Translations under genes and position numbers: made by a program
Origin: Bombyx mori
Taxonomy: Eukaryota > Arthropoda > Insecta > Lepidoptera > Bombycidae
Assembly: GCF_030269925.1 (NCBI RefSeq)
Contig: NC_085123.1
Span: forward strand, 5,890,001 to 5,954,000
Reading direction: 5' to 3'
Length of the DNA stretch: 64,000 nt
Notes under the pieces: model-generated
The model's database searches: none
The model's input: only the letters and a program-made list of their open reading frames with translations
What the model was told of the DNA's origin: nothing
Shown: positions 1 to 12,483 of the stretch, piece after piece
Layout: each line of letters starts with the position of its first letter
How positions within the stretch are numbered: the first letter of the stretch is position 1

Positions 1-240
1 TCCTCTGACCCTTTCAAGATGTCGTTCAAGGCTATTTTCGTAAAAGGTTTCCCTCTTCTCGACAGCTTCCTGTATATAAATAGCGTTTGAACTGAACTGG
101 TGTAACTAAGTTCGTTTAAGATTGTACTTAAAGCAAATTGGAGCACGATCTTCCAGTTTACTTTGGACAAGATGTTAATGTTTCGTTTCTGCAAAAAAAA
201 AAAATTTTTTATTCAAACGATAGTCGAAATCGAATTAAGC
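1..240. other. AT-rich sequence, nothing recognised
   Basis: No open frame, RNA gene or recognisable repeat. It contains a short A-run followed by a T-run near 194-211. Confidence 0.5.
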
Positions 241-345
241 AGGGCGAATGCAGGCAGCATTGGAGGAAGCTGATGCAAAAACTGGACCAAGGTGGTCACG
301 ACCCTCAGTAATGAGGGAAAGACAAAGAAGAAGAAGAAGACGAAG
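241..345 (+). mobile_element. RTE-type LINE 3' end fragment
   Basis: The stretch 'gtggtcacgaccctcag' followed by an 'aatgagg' and a purine-rich AAGAAG tail closely matches the sequence that follows the clear RTE-type C-terminal coding remnant at 18428-18616. The copy here is reduced to the last few codons and the 3' UTR. The assignment rests on that internal match, so the family is inferred rather than read from a domain. Confidence 0.55.
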
Positions 346-562
346 TCGGCAAATATCGTTTTATTACAACTATTTCCCATTGTTATTGTGAGTGTAATTC
401 AGAAAGATTCCGTTTGAACCGAACTTTTTCATTCGCAAAGAGAAACGGTTAAAATATATATACATCGTTGAAGTCAAGCTATAGAAGTATATGAAGTTGA
501 AGTCAATTACAATATAATAACATTATGAGAAAAAAAATCTAAATTTCTAAAGCGGCTTTTTT

Positions 563-790
563 TTCCTACCTATGCTGATAGCCTTGAGAGGCTATATCAG
601 CTTCGCCCTAACGTGTAGGCGAGCTCACGGTGCTCAAACCGGAGTGGTGCTAAGACTGGCCTTACCAAGAGCAGTGCTTCGGAGAATCTACCATCGGATC
701 AGAAACACGACCCACTGAGAAGATCCGGCGAGAAACTCAGGGGGCTGTGTCTGTGGGAAAAGCAGCTATAAACTTGATACAGTTAGTGCT
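563..790 (-). repeat. LINE-tail repeat family T, copy 1
   Basis: The plus strand starts with a T-run and 'cctacctatgctgatagcc' and runs through 'gagcagtgcttcgg' and 'gatccggcgagaaactcag'. Near-identical blocks occur at 50344, 55110 and 58755, also T-run first, so the element's poly(A) end lies on the minus strand. The longer copies include a short coding remnant upstream, so this looks like the 3' end of a 5'-truncated LINE whose family I cannot name. Confidence 0.7.
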
Positions 791-1058
791 TACTAATCTA
801 CTTAGTGAGTTGGACTACAATATATGAAATGCAATTAAACTCAGATTCGGATAGGACGCTGCGTCTGCCACATTAGTTTAACTGAGCTCTGTCCCGGTTT
901 ATTTAATTTAGGTCAGTACTTTCTTGTGTTGTAAATAAACTTGTAACAAGGCAAATGAACAATGGACTTAAATAAATGCATAATCTAACAGTATCGTATT
1001 ATTTACTTACAGTTAATAGCATGAAGTGCCAATATGAAAATGTAGTCGTGGGAGTAAA

Positions 1059-1116
1059 GAATATATCTTATACTAGCCTAGCCTACTACTACCACTAGTA
1101 TAAATAAGATATTTTC
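1059..1116. repeat. Short inverted repeat
   Basis: 'aatatatcttatactag' at the left is matched by the inverted 'ctagtataaataagatatt' at the right, separated by about 20 bases rich in CTA. It could be a relic of a palindromic MITE or simply a stable hairpin. Confidence 0.5.
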
Positions 1117-1202
1117 TTTAGAGTATGAAGGATTGATCGCCACAGCGAATATCAAACAGGTCTTTACTATATACACAATTTTTTTTCTATTTTGGTGAGG
1201 CG

Positions 1203-1310
1203 TGTGGTGTAATAAGATTTAAGACAGAAATAAATAAGTATTTGAATATCAAACACGTCTTTACTATTCAAATACTTATTTATTTCTGTCTTAAATCTTA
1301 TTACACCACA
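1203..1310. repeat. Perfect 45-bp-arm hairpin
   Basis: Positions 1203-1247 and 1266-1310 are exact reverse complements by eye, separated by an 18-base loop. The loop with its edges (1244-1267) is itself a direct repeat of 1147-1170 with one mismatch in 24 bases. Such perfection in an otherwise degenerate region implies a recent event. Confidence 0.85.
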
Positions 1311-1319
1311 AGAGGTGGT

Positions 1320-4300
1320 AGAGAAAGTTGTGAGAGCTCGTCTGTATTTATAGAGCAATAAAAGAAAATATCGGTAGTATTGAATGTGGTTCATAGTATT
1401 ATTTACAATACGAGAAAAATCATTTGTTTTACAAACATTAGCGAAAAATGTTAATGTTACTTGAACTCCTTAAGTTGCAGAGTCTACTGAGCTGTAATTT
1501 ATGCCAGTTGGAGTATTAATAATTTTAAATTTACTTGAGTAAACTCAAGCAAGTTTCCAAGTAGCATCTTAGAGAACTGGTGGGTTAGAAATATGGATAA
1601 ATATTCGTGACAAACTAGAACCACGCTCAAGTCATACCTACTACCTATCCCAGTAAATTAATATTTTTGCCATTAGAATGACAAAATGTTTGATGTATTT
1701 TTTAATTGAGTATTTTAATTACGTTAAAATTAATTCTACTCTTTGTAAACGATATTTTTCAGATGAATTTATTTTTTAAATTGAAGAAATCTTATTAAGT
1801 TTTTTCCTAAAATTTTTAGAAATTTTAGCGACTTGAGCCTCCGAAGAACTTTATTTTTTTTTAAATATAAATTATTACCTTAAATATTGATTAAATAAAC
1901 AGCATTCATCGCCCAATAAGTATTTTGTTTGATTGATGAGAATATAATATATTTATCGAATAAAGCGCCTATAACTAAATTCGAACTCTTTGGTATGTAT
2001 TCAATTTCCCAAGTAGTGTAGTTAAATATGAATCTTTCCATGTCACAGGACACGAACACTAAAATCATGTAGGAAGGATTAAGCGAAACCGAACAAAAAA
2101 AATGCTTAAAAATAGTAAAATCAATCCCTCTACTTTTGTTGCAGTAAGTGTATCAATTATCACCTAAATTACTCCTTTCTCTGTACACTAACTCTTTACC
2201 TCAATATGCAGTACATACTTTGTTATTTAACTAATTTTATTTTTGAAGTTATGAGAAACAAAGCAGCCCTGTTGGCGTTTTTTTTTTGTCATTAATATTC
2301 TCTATCTCCTAATCTTCTCGGTCATTCATTATCAAGGAAATGACAGTTGGTCTTCTCTTCACAGCTGACGGGTCGCGAAATGACGCTCTCTTCGTATCAT
2401 TGTTTTTGAAGGTCTTACAGTATTTTGATCTCATATAAAAACATATTATGTATATACAATACAATTTACTAGTTCTTTACTTTGATAGAAGATTTATTTG
2501 TTATTATTTTAGAACTTCACGCAACAGAAAAAGCATGAATGTATGCAGATGTATGTAGTGGTTCCGCCCATATCTCTGTAATTCAAAGTTTTTAAACACT
2601 TTTCTTCGTCGAGCTCATTATCTTTTTGAGTTTCTCCGTTATTGCTTCAACTTTCAAATTTATGGTGCAGTGTTTTCGTATGATTGTTTGATGTCATGTT
2701 TTTTACATTACAGAGTATACCATACAATTATTAAAAGCTTTCTATAATTACACCTAACAAGTTGTAAAAATAACGTCGATTGAAACATTAAGTTTTACAT
2801 TCAAAACGAACAAATCACGAGGTAATTAATTCAAATTACAATATTGAAATGTAAATGGGGTTCTTGAATAAAAAAACTGATTAAAATCAGTGCTCTTTTG
2901 GCTGTGTCGTGTTGTCAGCGTTCTTCAAAAGCGGAGGAAGGGTTCAAGGGAGATGAGTGTTGCGAGACAGATGGAATAACGAATATTCTGCGCATTCAGT
3001 GAAAATTAAAATTTTGCGAAACCCACGTTCTGCTATCAAGGATGATAATATAATTATTTTACCTTTGTGATTTTAATACATATTAGTTAACTAATAAATG
3101 GTCTTAGAATCAGTGAAAGTTTTGATTTGTATTTTATAACATATTTATTTGGAGGGGAGTGTCGTAAATCGTGCATGGCCCTCCCCAGCCACAGAAAAGA
3201 TTGTAGTTTTACTTAAGGTCTTATTAAGGCAGCGGGGTTTTCTTAGAACTAAAATTTTATTCAATTTACAGATTTATTCCTCACCTACGTGGGTTGTAAA
3301 GAAGAGTGACTCTGTAAAATAATTACAACTCAACACAGTGACTGTGTTATCAAAGACAGATTGCTTGTACTATCCGTTTTACAAATAATCTTAGGGACAC
3401 TCAATTAGGACACTTTCATTATGGCCCGTCATCATGATAACTGACAACCCCGAGACAGAAAGCTTTTAGCTTATATTAACATAAATTGTAATGTTGGAAA
3501 TATATATAATTGCCCAAGAAAAACTCCTATTTGCTTTTGTTATCATATTTATCAGTCACTATACATACTAAATCCGAAGTTCGAAGTAATCCTGAAATAA
3601 TTCGCTCATTAGTAATTATGTTACTGTTTATTTTGCGTATCAAGCCGAAATATAGTAATGAACAAAAGAAAACCTCTTACTTAATTAACAGTCAAAAATT
3701 TTTTCATTGATTTATTCCTGGCAACCCTAATCGGAGGCCTATGTATTTTTCTAATTCCCAACAGATGCTTAAGAAGGCAACGTTTACTTTAAAATGGCGC
3801 ACATAATTTCCATGAAATTTAATTTCCATAATATTCAGCTGTAAGTATTTAATTTTTTCTCTTGCATCTGAGATAGTGAATCAAATTATTAGAATGCATT
3901 GGTGAGTTCATTTATTTATAAGCTTTTTTAAACTCGAGGACACTTGAAAATTAATCTTGCTCTCACTTCGACACTTTTTTACTAGCTCATTCGTGAGATC
4001 ATAGTATTTCTTTGTGATATTTATGTTTATTTGTTTCTCACGGAACAGTAAACTCTGCTAATACTGTATGTCTGATTTTCCTAGAAATGTCAAATATGTT
4101 CGATTTGGAATACAAAACTCCGGCATCTGCGAGTATTCTATAGTTTAGGATTTTAATACAATAATTTTATTAATGAAAATTAAAACAAAAAGTTAAAAAA
4201 GCTACGGCTACAGTAAATGTGTACGACACAAATCAATTACCTTATTCATTATTAATATTATTATTGTTATATTACGAAGTTATTTAAAAACACACTTAAT

Positions 4301-5007
4301 TGTACGTAAGTTTAAAACAAAACCCGTTACAAAATGAATTTTGGCAAGCGAAAAACCCCTTTCAGCTTAATATTACTGTCTCGAACATTAACCTTCATAT
4401 TCTGCTGGAGCAGTTAAAATTATTGCATAGTCGTTACGTAGAATATCTTAAGACTTCTTTCCACGTCCTACGATAAACTCTCGGCTTTGTCGAGTGTTTG
4501 GCTTTTGCCCAAATCGCCTTGTGCCCTTGGCAGCTGTCTCACCGTTTAACAATGACGTATACTTGACCCAAGACGTGATTATTACCAAATACTTAGTGTG
4601 AATACACTGTCCGTATTTTTTAATATGAGTATTGCTCCTAAAGCTAAAGTATCTTTATTCTAAAAACCGGAACGATAATGTACTAATACTTTAACTGGTA
4701 AAACATTAAAAAGAATTTATTCACAAAAAAAAAGTTAGGGTGTCGTTTTATTATGTTTTTATATTACGTAAACCCGTAATGAATATCGAAGTTAGCTTGC
4801 GGATGTTCGCTGGTACACTGGTGTTCTATTGAGATCGATAATCTCGCGCATTAGCTGATTTAATGCTGAGATTGAAGACGTCGTGGCCTAAAGTATAAAT
4901 TATGTTATCGAAGGAAAAAACATATTTAATACGTGTTTACAAATTAATTTTACAACGAAGCGATATCGCTGTGTAAAAAATCAAACACGCAAAATTGCTA
5001 AGTATTA
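1320..5007. other. Long AT-rich stretch without recognised genes
   Basis: Open frames here are short, AT-driven and mostly lack an ATG. No RNA gene, terminal repeat or tRNA-like promoter was recognised. It may contain unique, slowly decaying intergenic or intronic DNA. Confidence 0.5.
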
Positions 5008-5243
5008 TTTTATTGCTTAGATGAGTGGACGAGCTCACAGCCCACCTAATGTTAAGTGGTTAGTGGAACCCATAGACATCTATAACGTAATACCGCCACC
5101 CACCTTGAGATATGAGTTCTAAGGTCTCAGTATAGTTACAACGGCTACCCCACTCCTCAAACCGAAACGCATTACTGCTTCACGGCAGAAATAGGCGGGG
5201 TGGTGGTACCTACCCGTGCGGACTCACAAGAGGTCCTACCACT
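5008..5243 (-). mobile_element. Bm1-like SINE, 5'-truncated
   Basis: Matches the other copies in the window: 'tattgcttagatgagtggac', 'cccatagacatct', 'cattactgcttcacggcag' and 'cggactcacaagaggtcc'. The tRNA-derived head seen at 45521-45921 is missing, so the copy is 5'-truncated. The T-run at the left end is its 3' tail read on the opposite strand. I recognise the family as the silkworm Bm1 SINE from memory; the match was not searched. Confidence 0.85.
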
Positions 5244-5767
5244 AGGTTCTAAGTGCCTACTGCAATGTCTATTAATTAATGAAAGAGAAATATTATTTGT
5301 AAAATTATAATATACGTAAACATGTTTAGTTGAACATATTCCATATTCTTCAGATGAAAACAAAAAAAAAAATTTGAATTAGTCATGACATTATCATATT
5401 TCTATTAATTACTATTTGTTTACTTTTTAATTGAGAACTGTTCTCTTATATTCCATTAGATTAATATTAATTTCATGTTTGTGGGAGGTTATTAAACAGC
5501 CTGCTTAATAATTTAAAACATTATATTACATTGTAGGGTTGAAAAAGTTTATTTTGACAACATGTGCACGCTTAATTACGTCCTACTTAAAATTTATTCA
5601 AGAACTAATGAAATGCTTCACGAAATTAGTATATGTAATGGTAACTAACATATTTTTTCGACATCAAGTTTGGATATTAAACTTTTTTTTATATGATACA
5701 TTTTTAATTTGGTTCTAATTTCTGCTAAAGAATAATAGACGTCCTCGCAAAGTTTTTATAATGATAA

Positions 5768-6009
5768 TTTTTTTGTTGCTTATATGGGTGGACGAGCTGA
5801 CAGCCCACCTGGTGTTAAGTGGTTACTGGAGCCCATAGACATCTACAACGTAATGCCGCCACCCACCTTGAGATATAAGTTCTAAGGTCTCAAGTATAGT
5901 TACAACGGCTGCCCCACCCTTCAAAACGAAACGCATTACTGCTTCACGGCAGAAATAGGCAGGGTGGTGGTACCTACCCGTGCGGACTCACAAGAGGTCC
6001 TACCACCAG
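5768..6009 (-). mobile_element. Bm1-like SINE, 5'-truncated
   Basis: Second copy, only about 525 bases from the previous one, same strand and truncated at nearly the same internal point ('aagaggtcctaccacc'). Sequence identity to the 5.0-kb copy is high by eye. Confidence 0.85.
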
Positions 6010-6520
6010 TGGTACGCCCAAGTGGTACATCGCGACTTTACCGATGTTAAATTTCTTATTCGGTAAGAATGAAAAACTTTGCATTTTCCCGACATAGACA
6101 GTAATTTACGTCATATATAAAACTACTAGTCGCAGTGGATCCGTTGGTATACAAAATCACGAACCAACGAACTAGCTTTATCGTATTTATTAAAGCAATT
6201 ATGCCCGGCGTTGCTCGGGTCGTGTTATGGTAAGCCATGATAAAAAAATATAGACCAGTATATATTATGTATTTCTCTTTAAATAATTCATTTAAGAAAT
6301 GTAGATTGGAGGTCGTGTCCCTGAGAGAAAGATAACAAACCACACACGTATATTATGGGTTACGTATCTTTGTATGAATTAGATCGAATTTTAAAGTTTT
6401 CTATCTTGGATATATGCGTATATATCATGTATATATTTAATACGTACATATGTAATCCAGTCTCTTAGCGTTAGCTGTGGTACGTGGAGAGTTCACATAG
6501 AGATCACAACGAATGTTTTT
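6010..6520. other. AT-rich, nothing recognised
   Basis: No gene seen. A GC-rich patch 'gcccggcgttgctcggg' near 6201 resembles termini found on some dispersed arthropod repeats, but I could not define ends. Confidence 0.4.
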
Positions 6521-6524
6521 TTCC

Positions 6525-6690
6525 GAGCCGGGGCCTATTATTCACTCCTATGCCACTACCTTGAGACAAGAGGTCAAACTCAATGTCAATTGTATTATAT
6601 ACCACTTGTCCTACCTTTTAAGCCGGAACGTATGACTCGCGGCAGAATTTGGTAGCAAGGTGGAATTAGCAAGCTCACAATACGCATTAG
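6525..6690 (-). mobile_element. Highly diverged Bm1-like SINE remnant
   Basis: The order of landmarks is that of Bm1 ('gccactaccttgagacaaga', then 'gccggaacgtatgactcgcg', then 'gcaagctcacaatacgc') but each is heavily mutated. It is therefore an older insertion than the other copies. Confidence 0.5.
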
Positions 6691-6721
6691 CACCAGTAAT
6701 ATATTTATGTAATAGCTAGTA

Positions 6722-7159
6722 CTAGTGGTCCCGCAGTAGTCGAAGTCCGACTATAATTAATTGAAATTATAACTTTGAACATTATTAAGGTTCTATTGTC
6801 AAAGACTATTATTATATTTCTATAATCACAGAATTCGCTAAGACTACGCTATAAACAAATAATATTAAAGACAAACAATACTAATTTATTTTCAATTTGA
6901 CCACAGACTTTAAACAATAACCAAAGTTTGACAATAAACAAAAGAGTATAAATGCGTGTATGTATGTGTGTGTATCAAATACATGATAGTGTGTGTAATG
7001 TTTTTGTAATGATTTAAAGTATTTTTATGCATAATTAAAAATATATTAGCATTCTGCACTCCTTCTCTATATTCTCTGTAAGTGTGAGAAATTTCCTACT
7101 CCTCCGTTCGCGCAATTTTCGTAAAAAGGAGTACAAAGTTTTTGCTTCACGTATTAATA
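6722..7159 (-). mobile_element. Non-autonomous Helitron, family H3
   Basis: On the minus strand it runs from a start close to 'tattaatacgtgaagc' to 'ctactgcgggaccactag' followed by host T, the CTAG|T end of Helitrons. Related copies lie at 12008, 22086, 33714 and 51985. The left end abuts a second CTAG-like end at 7160, so the extreme 5' base is unclear. No coding capacity. Confidence 0.7.
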
Positions 7160-7530
7160 ACTAGTATACCCGGTCACGCCTCGGTTTGATTGGCTAATTA
7201 TGTGAAACACAAAGATTTCTTGAAAATATTCACTCGCCATCTATTATACCTTGATGTTACTATGATGAAAACCTTCCTTGAGGCGCCAACCAATAATACC
7301 GTTTTGGAACTTAGAGATGACGAACATTTCTATTGTAGCATAGATCAAACATATAGTCTTTCAATACAATGCCATGTGTTAGATACATACCCAACCCGGA
7401 CACTATGGAAGCATATCGATAAGCTAACTAGCACCGTTACCTGTTAGAAACATTGACAGCTAACAGATATGTAGTTAATAACCCTTTGTCATAATTTAAA
7501 CATAATTTGCAATTAAAAAAAAAATATATA
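7160..7530 (-). mobile_element. Possible second Helitron-like unit
   Basis: The plus strand starts with 'actagtatacccggtcacgc', which read on the other strand ends in CTAG|T like a Helitron 3' end. The opposite terminus could not be fixed. An 85-residue open frame in it (7190-7447) lacks an ATG start and matches nothing I know. Confidence 0.3.
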
Positions 7531-7808
7531 TATTCAGATAAAAACTACGCCGTCTTTAAAATTGAAACAAGACACATATTTTAAGAAAAAAACATTTAAA
7601 TGGGATAGTTATTTTGGGGGCTCATCCCGGACATTAATCGTGATATTTGATATTATAGATTAATAAAGGGATATGATATGGCCAAAAGATAACAATTTCT
7701 CCTGTGTTATGGTTGCTGGAATCACATAAAATACAAGCTGCAAAACAAAAACTGGTTTAGTCTGTCCCCGAAAAACCAAATGTCGACCCCAATTTAGCTT
7801 GTATTGAT

Positions 7809-8380
7809 TTGAATTCATATTGTATATATAAAGGAGCTATGACTAAACTCACTAGGATATGGAAAGACCGCAATATATTCCGTAAAACCAAAGTGAGGAT
7901 GGTACGTACATTGGTCTTCTTAAATTTTATTTATGGCGCCGAATCCTGGAAGATAAGACAAAGTGAGAGGGCAAAGATCGACGCTTTTGTAATGTGATGT
8001 TGGAGACGGATGTTGCGAATTCCATGGAAAGCACGCCGGACCAACCTGTCCATTCTGAAGGAGCTCGGTATAGCAACAAGGCTGTCCGCTATCTGCTTCT
8101 AACGTATTCTCGCGTACTTCGGCCAAATCGCTCGTAGAGACCCCGATAACTTGGAGAAGCTGATGGGAGTTGATCAGGCTGACGGGACAAGATCACGCGG
8201 ACGCTCACCTACCCGCTGGTCTGATCTGCTTAAGACGCTCACCGGACTGCCAACAACAGAGGCTATAAAGACCGCCGAGGACAGTAAGACGTGGGGAAGC
8301 ATTGTGCATCGAGTGGTCCACATTTCAGATTAGACACGACCTTCAGCAATGAAGAGACCGACTCAGAAGAAGACTTGTAT
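7809..8380 (+). pseudogene. RTE-type LINE pol, C-terminal remnant plus 3' UTR
   Basis: One frame reads continuously from 7809 to 8333, broken by a TGA at 7995 and a TAA at 8100. Characteristic pieces are YGAESW, then CWRRMLRIPWKARRTN, SILKELGI, NLEKLMG and RGRSPTRWSDLL, the C-terminal region of RTE-clade endonuclease/reverse transcriptase proteins. The endonuclease and the catalytic reverse transcriptase motifs are absent, so this is a 5'-truncated, dead copy. The tail after the stop (8289-8375) reappears inverted at 44096-44205, showing the same subfamily. Confidence 0.8.
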
Positions 8381-9205
8381 TCGAGACAGTTTGATTTCAA
8401 TCTTAACTTAGGTCTCAGCTTTGATTTGAGTTTAACTTGTGCTGAGGTTTTTGCGGTTTCAATTTTAATTGAGACAGTTCAAGGTTAAATTTAAATGAAA
8501 GTCAACAATTGCGTTCGTTTATAATTTGAACTTGAAGAAGTTCTGAAACGATTTGTCAAAAGGTCACATTGAATAATTTTCTTAGGTAGGTTCGCGGTTC
8601 AATCCACGGTTCATTTGATTTTAAGTGATTCCCAGAGTCCATAAACAAGATATATGAATGCAGAGTTATAATTAAAATAAAATAGTGTCATAAAATCATG
8701 GCTATGCGTATTCGAATAAAAGCATCTTGATTTTAGAATTTCCTTCGGGTTTCGCGAATCGTAGACATAATAATTAAAAAAGGGTGCGTGTACTTATGTA
8801 CGCGCGTAAGAAGCTATACTTTATTTTTATTAAATTTATTTCTTTTTTTATTTAAATATGAAATAATTAATAATTTAATAATATTTAGTATGAATTATAT
8901 TAAATAATAATTTTGTCATCTATATTACTAAAAAATGAATGCTAATAACACTTTTTTTTATACGAGTGTACATGCGCGAAAGTTCACCTTCGGCTATATT
9001 CAGACTCGCCAAGTTACGTCGGTCGTATTGTAATGAGCGATTTAGTGGGCAACTTCATTCTGTTAATTTTGTGTCACAGTGCGCGCGCATCGTAAAATTT
9101 CACTCTCATCAATTTTTCATAACGCGCCTAAAGAAGTATAACTTCAAAAACTTTATACTTTTACAGTTTACACAAAAAACTGCAAAGAGTACGAAACGTC
9201 GCAAA
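8381..9205. other. AT-rich, nothing recognised
   Basis: No gene or element was identified. The open frame at 8939-9223 lacks an ATG and overlaps the Helitron start. Confidence 0.45.
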
Positions 9206-9419
9206 TCTATACTAATATTATAAAGAGGAAAGATTTGTTTGTTTGTTTGTTTCGAATAGACTCCGAAACTACTGGACCGATTTGAAAAATTCTTTTTCCA
9301 TTAGAAGCCGACATTGTCCCTGATGAACATAGGCTACTTTTTTTTTTTTTTTTTATTATTTTTTTTTTGTTTCATATTTGTTTTAATATTTCCGAAGCGA
9401 AGCGAGGGCGGGTCGCTAG
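9206..9419 (+). mobile_element. Non-autonomous Helitron, family H1
   Basis: Begins A|TC with 'tctatactaatattataaag', carries a (GTTT)n tract and 'cgaaactactggaccgattt', and ends 'gcgggtcgctag' followed by T. The GC-rich 'gaagcgaagcgagggcgg' stretch before the end could supply the Helitron 3' hairpin. About 214 bp, no coding capacity. A sister copy is at 30884. Confidence 0.8.
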
Positions 9420-10480
9420 TAATATAATATAGCGAAAAAACGCGAGATAAAACCGTAAAAGTATTTTCAATTTTAGTTTTGATTGATATCATGCAATTGA
9501 ATCTTCTATGTCATGTATCAAGGCAGGATTCGCAGATATGTAAAAAAAAGGATTGACGGTATGTAGTCTATAAGTGTCAATAACCACTTAACACTAGGTT
9601 GCTGCAGCTGTTTAACTATTGCAACATTTTTTTATTTTCTTTAGTATTTTAAACGTTAAAAATCTGACCTTTACTTTCTTTGGTGAGTTGGGCTGCGGCA
9701 TTCATGTTATCAATTTTTTTCATAGCCCTTTAGCTCTTGGTAGACCGCGAATTATCTCCATAAAATCTAAGAACTAAACTTTATCTTTAAATATACTTCA
9801 TAAATACCCCAGTCACCATCTGTCTAGGCAAAAGGACTTAATACTACCCGAATCAAATCTCTAAGCTCATTGTGGAACTAAAAGCAGCTTAGTCTAATCT
9901 AAAGACTGAGAGCGAATAATATCAAAGTACAGGAAACTAAGAGAGCTTTCAACTGGACATTGTATTGAAATAGTACAGATTGAAGAGTAAAATTTATCTA
10001 ATAGTGGGTGATAGTTGTCTAGTTGTTAGACCAAGTTTGTGTCTATGAAGTTTAATGTATTAACATTTTGATGTTGATTTTCATTTATTGTAGCTGTTTA
10101 TGTAAATATTTAATTGAAATGTTATACCTTTTAATGGGCTTTGATGGACCAATGAACATAACAAGACCGGGCTTTTTATAATGAGACTTTTTTAACATTT
10201 AAAAATTGTATAAGTAGTTTGAACTTTTTGCTGTTGTCCGTCGTAATCACGATTACTAATAAGAGCTCGAAGTGTGGAAAACAATAAGTTTAAAGTAATA
10301 AACACGAGACTAAGCCGTAAACCTTGAGATTAATTAAATGTGCGTCTCCTTAAAACCCACCTGAACCCGAGAGAAACAATACGCAAATATTGCAAAATGC
10401 AACGTCTTTCACTCCAATCAATAACAAATTAGAGACGAAGCTGCGGGTAGTTACAATATAAAATTAATTTTAAAAAAAAA
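9420..10480. other. AT-rich, nothing recognised
   Basis: No gene, RNA or terminal-repeat element recognised. Confidence 0.45.
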
Positions 10481-10481
10481 T

Positions 10482-10890
10482 CGGTTGTCTGTAAAGTCGG
10501 TTTACTGACGATAGTTGAACGTGACAACGTCATAAGAAAATACTGATGGAATGGTTTCATTTTTCAAAAGAAAATTTTAATTTTATTTGTTTGATAGATA
10601 TTTTGTATGGACAATTGACACCACATTCACTTTTCACTGAACTTCATACTTGACGAAAACATGTTAAATGTATTATTGTATAGCAGCTGTCCACGCGGAT
10701 GCATCACTCACTCAAGTAGGAGAGAGACAGATGTCGAACGCTGCCGAACGCGGAGGCCGATTGTGCCTCTTTGTCGCTCTCTTGCGCGCTCTCTCTTGCA
10801 CTTCAAGCCTTAAATGGAACGCCTCAATGAGTCATGTTTTTTCGTGCGTGCAGCCGGCTCCATCGAATTATAAGACGTTGTCACGTCAAA
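10482..10890 (+). mobile_element. Short repeat with imperfect TIRs, family M1
   Basis: Near-identical to the inverted segment 32284-32684. Sub-terminal inverted repeats are 'ttgaacgtgacaacgtcat' (10515) and 'gacgttgtcacgtcaa' (10874). The centre is GC-rich and has runs of GAGA-type motifs when read on the minus strand. An open frame (10668-10931) starts in the repeat and continues past it, and is shared with the other copy only because the DNA is. It is probably a MITE or an internal piece of a larger element. Confidence 0.65.
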
Positions 10891-10894
10891 ATGT

Positions 10895-12007
10895 TTTAAA
10901 AAAAATAATGCTATATATTAATTTGGTCTAATTAACTACCGCTAGCTACATAATGAATAAATAATAGACTTCAATCATAGTTCAGAAAGATGTGCATAAA
11001 ACGGAAGCATCCACAATAGTGAATGTTCATTTTCAAAGTTTTTATGCACTAGTGCGGAACCTGCAGGAATTTCTTTTGTCGTTAAACTTCATGAGCCCTT
11101 AAACTTCAGTCATTTACAGTTTTCGCGTTGGGTTTACATAGAGAGGTTTTAATTCTATTTTAGTACTTCATTTCAGGTGTGTTAGATTTTGTGTGTTTTC
11201 ACTAATATAAATTATTTGACCGAATTAGCTCCTTTCGATAAAAGATGGTGTATGCTCTGAATGATGATGTACCATACATTAAATGATTTTTTTTTATTTC
11301 TTCATTGGCTTAGTAATTAGTAATTCTGACTTATGTATCACTGCATTGGAGTCAATCCTTTATTGACATTTGATATTCGGTGGCCTGATGTATTTGTTGT
11401 TGCCATGTGTATGCTTCCAAAGAAAATCCTAGTCGCTTAATCTGGATAAAAAAAAAAGACAGTATCCGCTCATTCGAGTGCAGAGAATCTTGCAGGGGTT
11501 ATCAATAAAGGAGTCGGTTAAGCGTAAGATTTCAAAATTTCTCGAGCTGCAACTGAAATTTCTCCATTGTTTTTTCATATGTAATGGTGTTTTTAATGAT
11601 TTTTTTCCTAATTTGCATTCGATTCGAAGTGTTACGAATTCAAAGGAGATAGTACCATCGTCTTTTTCTTTTGATGCAGCGACTAGCTGTTATTGTAATT
11701 CCGACTATGACTTTGCAGACATTAGTCTGTCAACGGCTAATTAACATTATTGTGTGAAAGGGTTCTCATAACAACAGATAGGAGACGGCTCTCAGTGGCC
11801 TGGTTGCGTCAGGCTTTGTCCCGGGATGAGTTAAAAATTGCATTAAATATAGGGCTGGTGCCGAAAATGAATTAACCGAATGGAACTTTAGAGAAAAAAC
11901 GAACTGCCTGTCCATTACAATACTGAAAACAGATCTTAAGATCAAGGTAATTTGTTCAATTTCTTATGGTATTAATTAATGAAAGGTGAATACTGTTATT
12001 ATTGTTA
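10895..12007. other. AT-rich, nothing recognised
   Basis: The largest open frame (11478-11744, 88 codons) lacks an ATG at its start and shows no recognisable domain, so I do not call it a gene. Confidence 0.4.
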
Positions 12008-12482
12008 TCTGTATATTAATACGTGAAGCAAAAACTTTATACCCCTTTTTACGAAAATTGGGCGGACGCAGGAGTATGAAATTTCCCACACTTATAGAGA
12101 ACATAGAGAAGAAGTGCATGATGCTAATCTTTTTTTTAAATTATGCATAAAAAATACATTAAATCAATAAAGAAAACGTTACACACACTACCATGCATTT
12201 GACAGAACACATACGTATAAATATACTCTTTGTATATTGTCAATTGTGAAACTTTTGTTATTGTTTAAAGTCTGTGGTCAATTCGAGAATATATTAATAT
12301 TGTTTGTCTTTATTAATATTTATCTACAGTGTAGTTTTGGCGAAATCTGTATTATATAGAATATATTAATATCTGTATTATTTTAGAAGTATAATAGTGT
12401 TTGACAATACAACCATAATAATGTTTAAACTTTTAATTTAAATTAACTATAGTCGAATTTCAACTACTGCGGGGACCACTAG
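12008..12482 (+). mobile_element. Non-autonomous Helitron, family H3
   Basis: Starts A|TC with 'tctgtatattaatacgtgaa' and ends 'ctgcggggaccactag' followed by host T. This is the only H3 copy on the plus strand and the longest, about 475 bp. It shares with the others the block 'ggcggacgcaggagtatgaa' and the 'cacacactaccatgcatttg' region. Confidence 0.8.
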
Positions 12483-12483
12483 T

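Noticed and set aside
10668..10931. An 87-residue frame nearly identical to one at 32282-32509
   Set aside because: The identity is explained by the repeated M1 DNA, and the frame runs beyond the repeat in one copy. No evidence of coding constraint.
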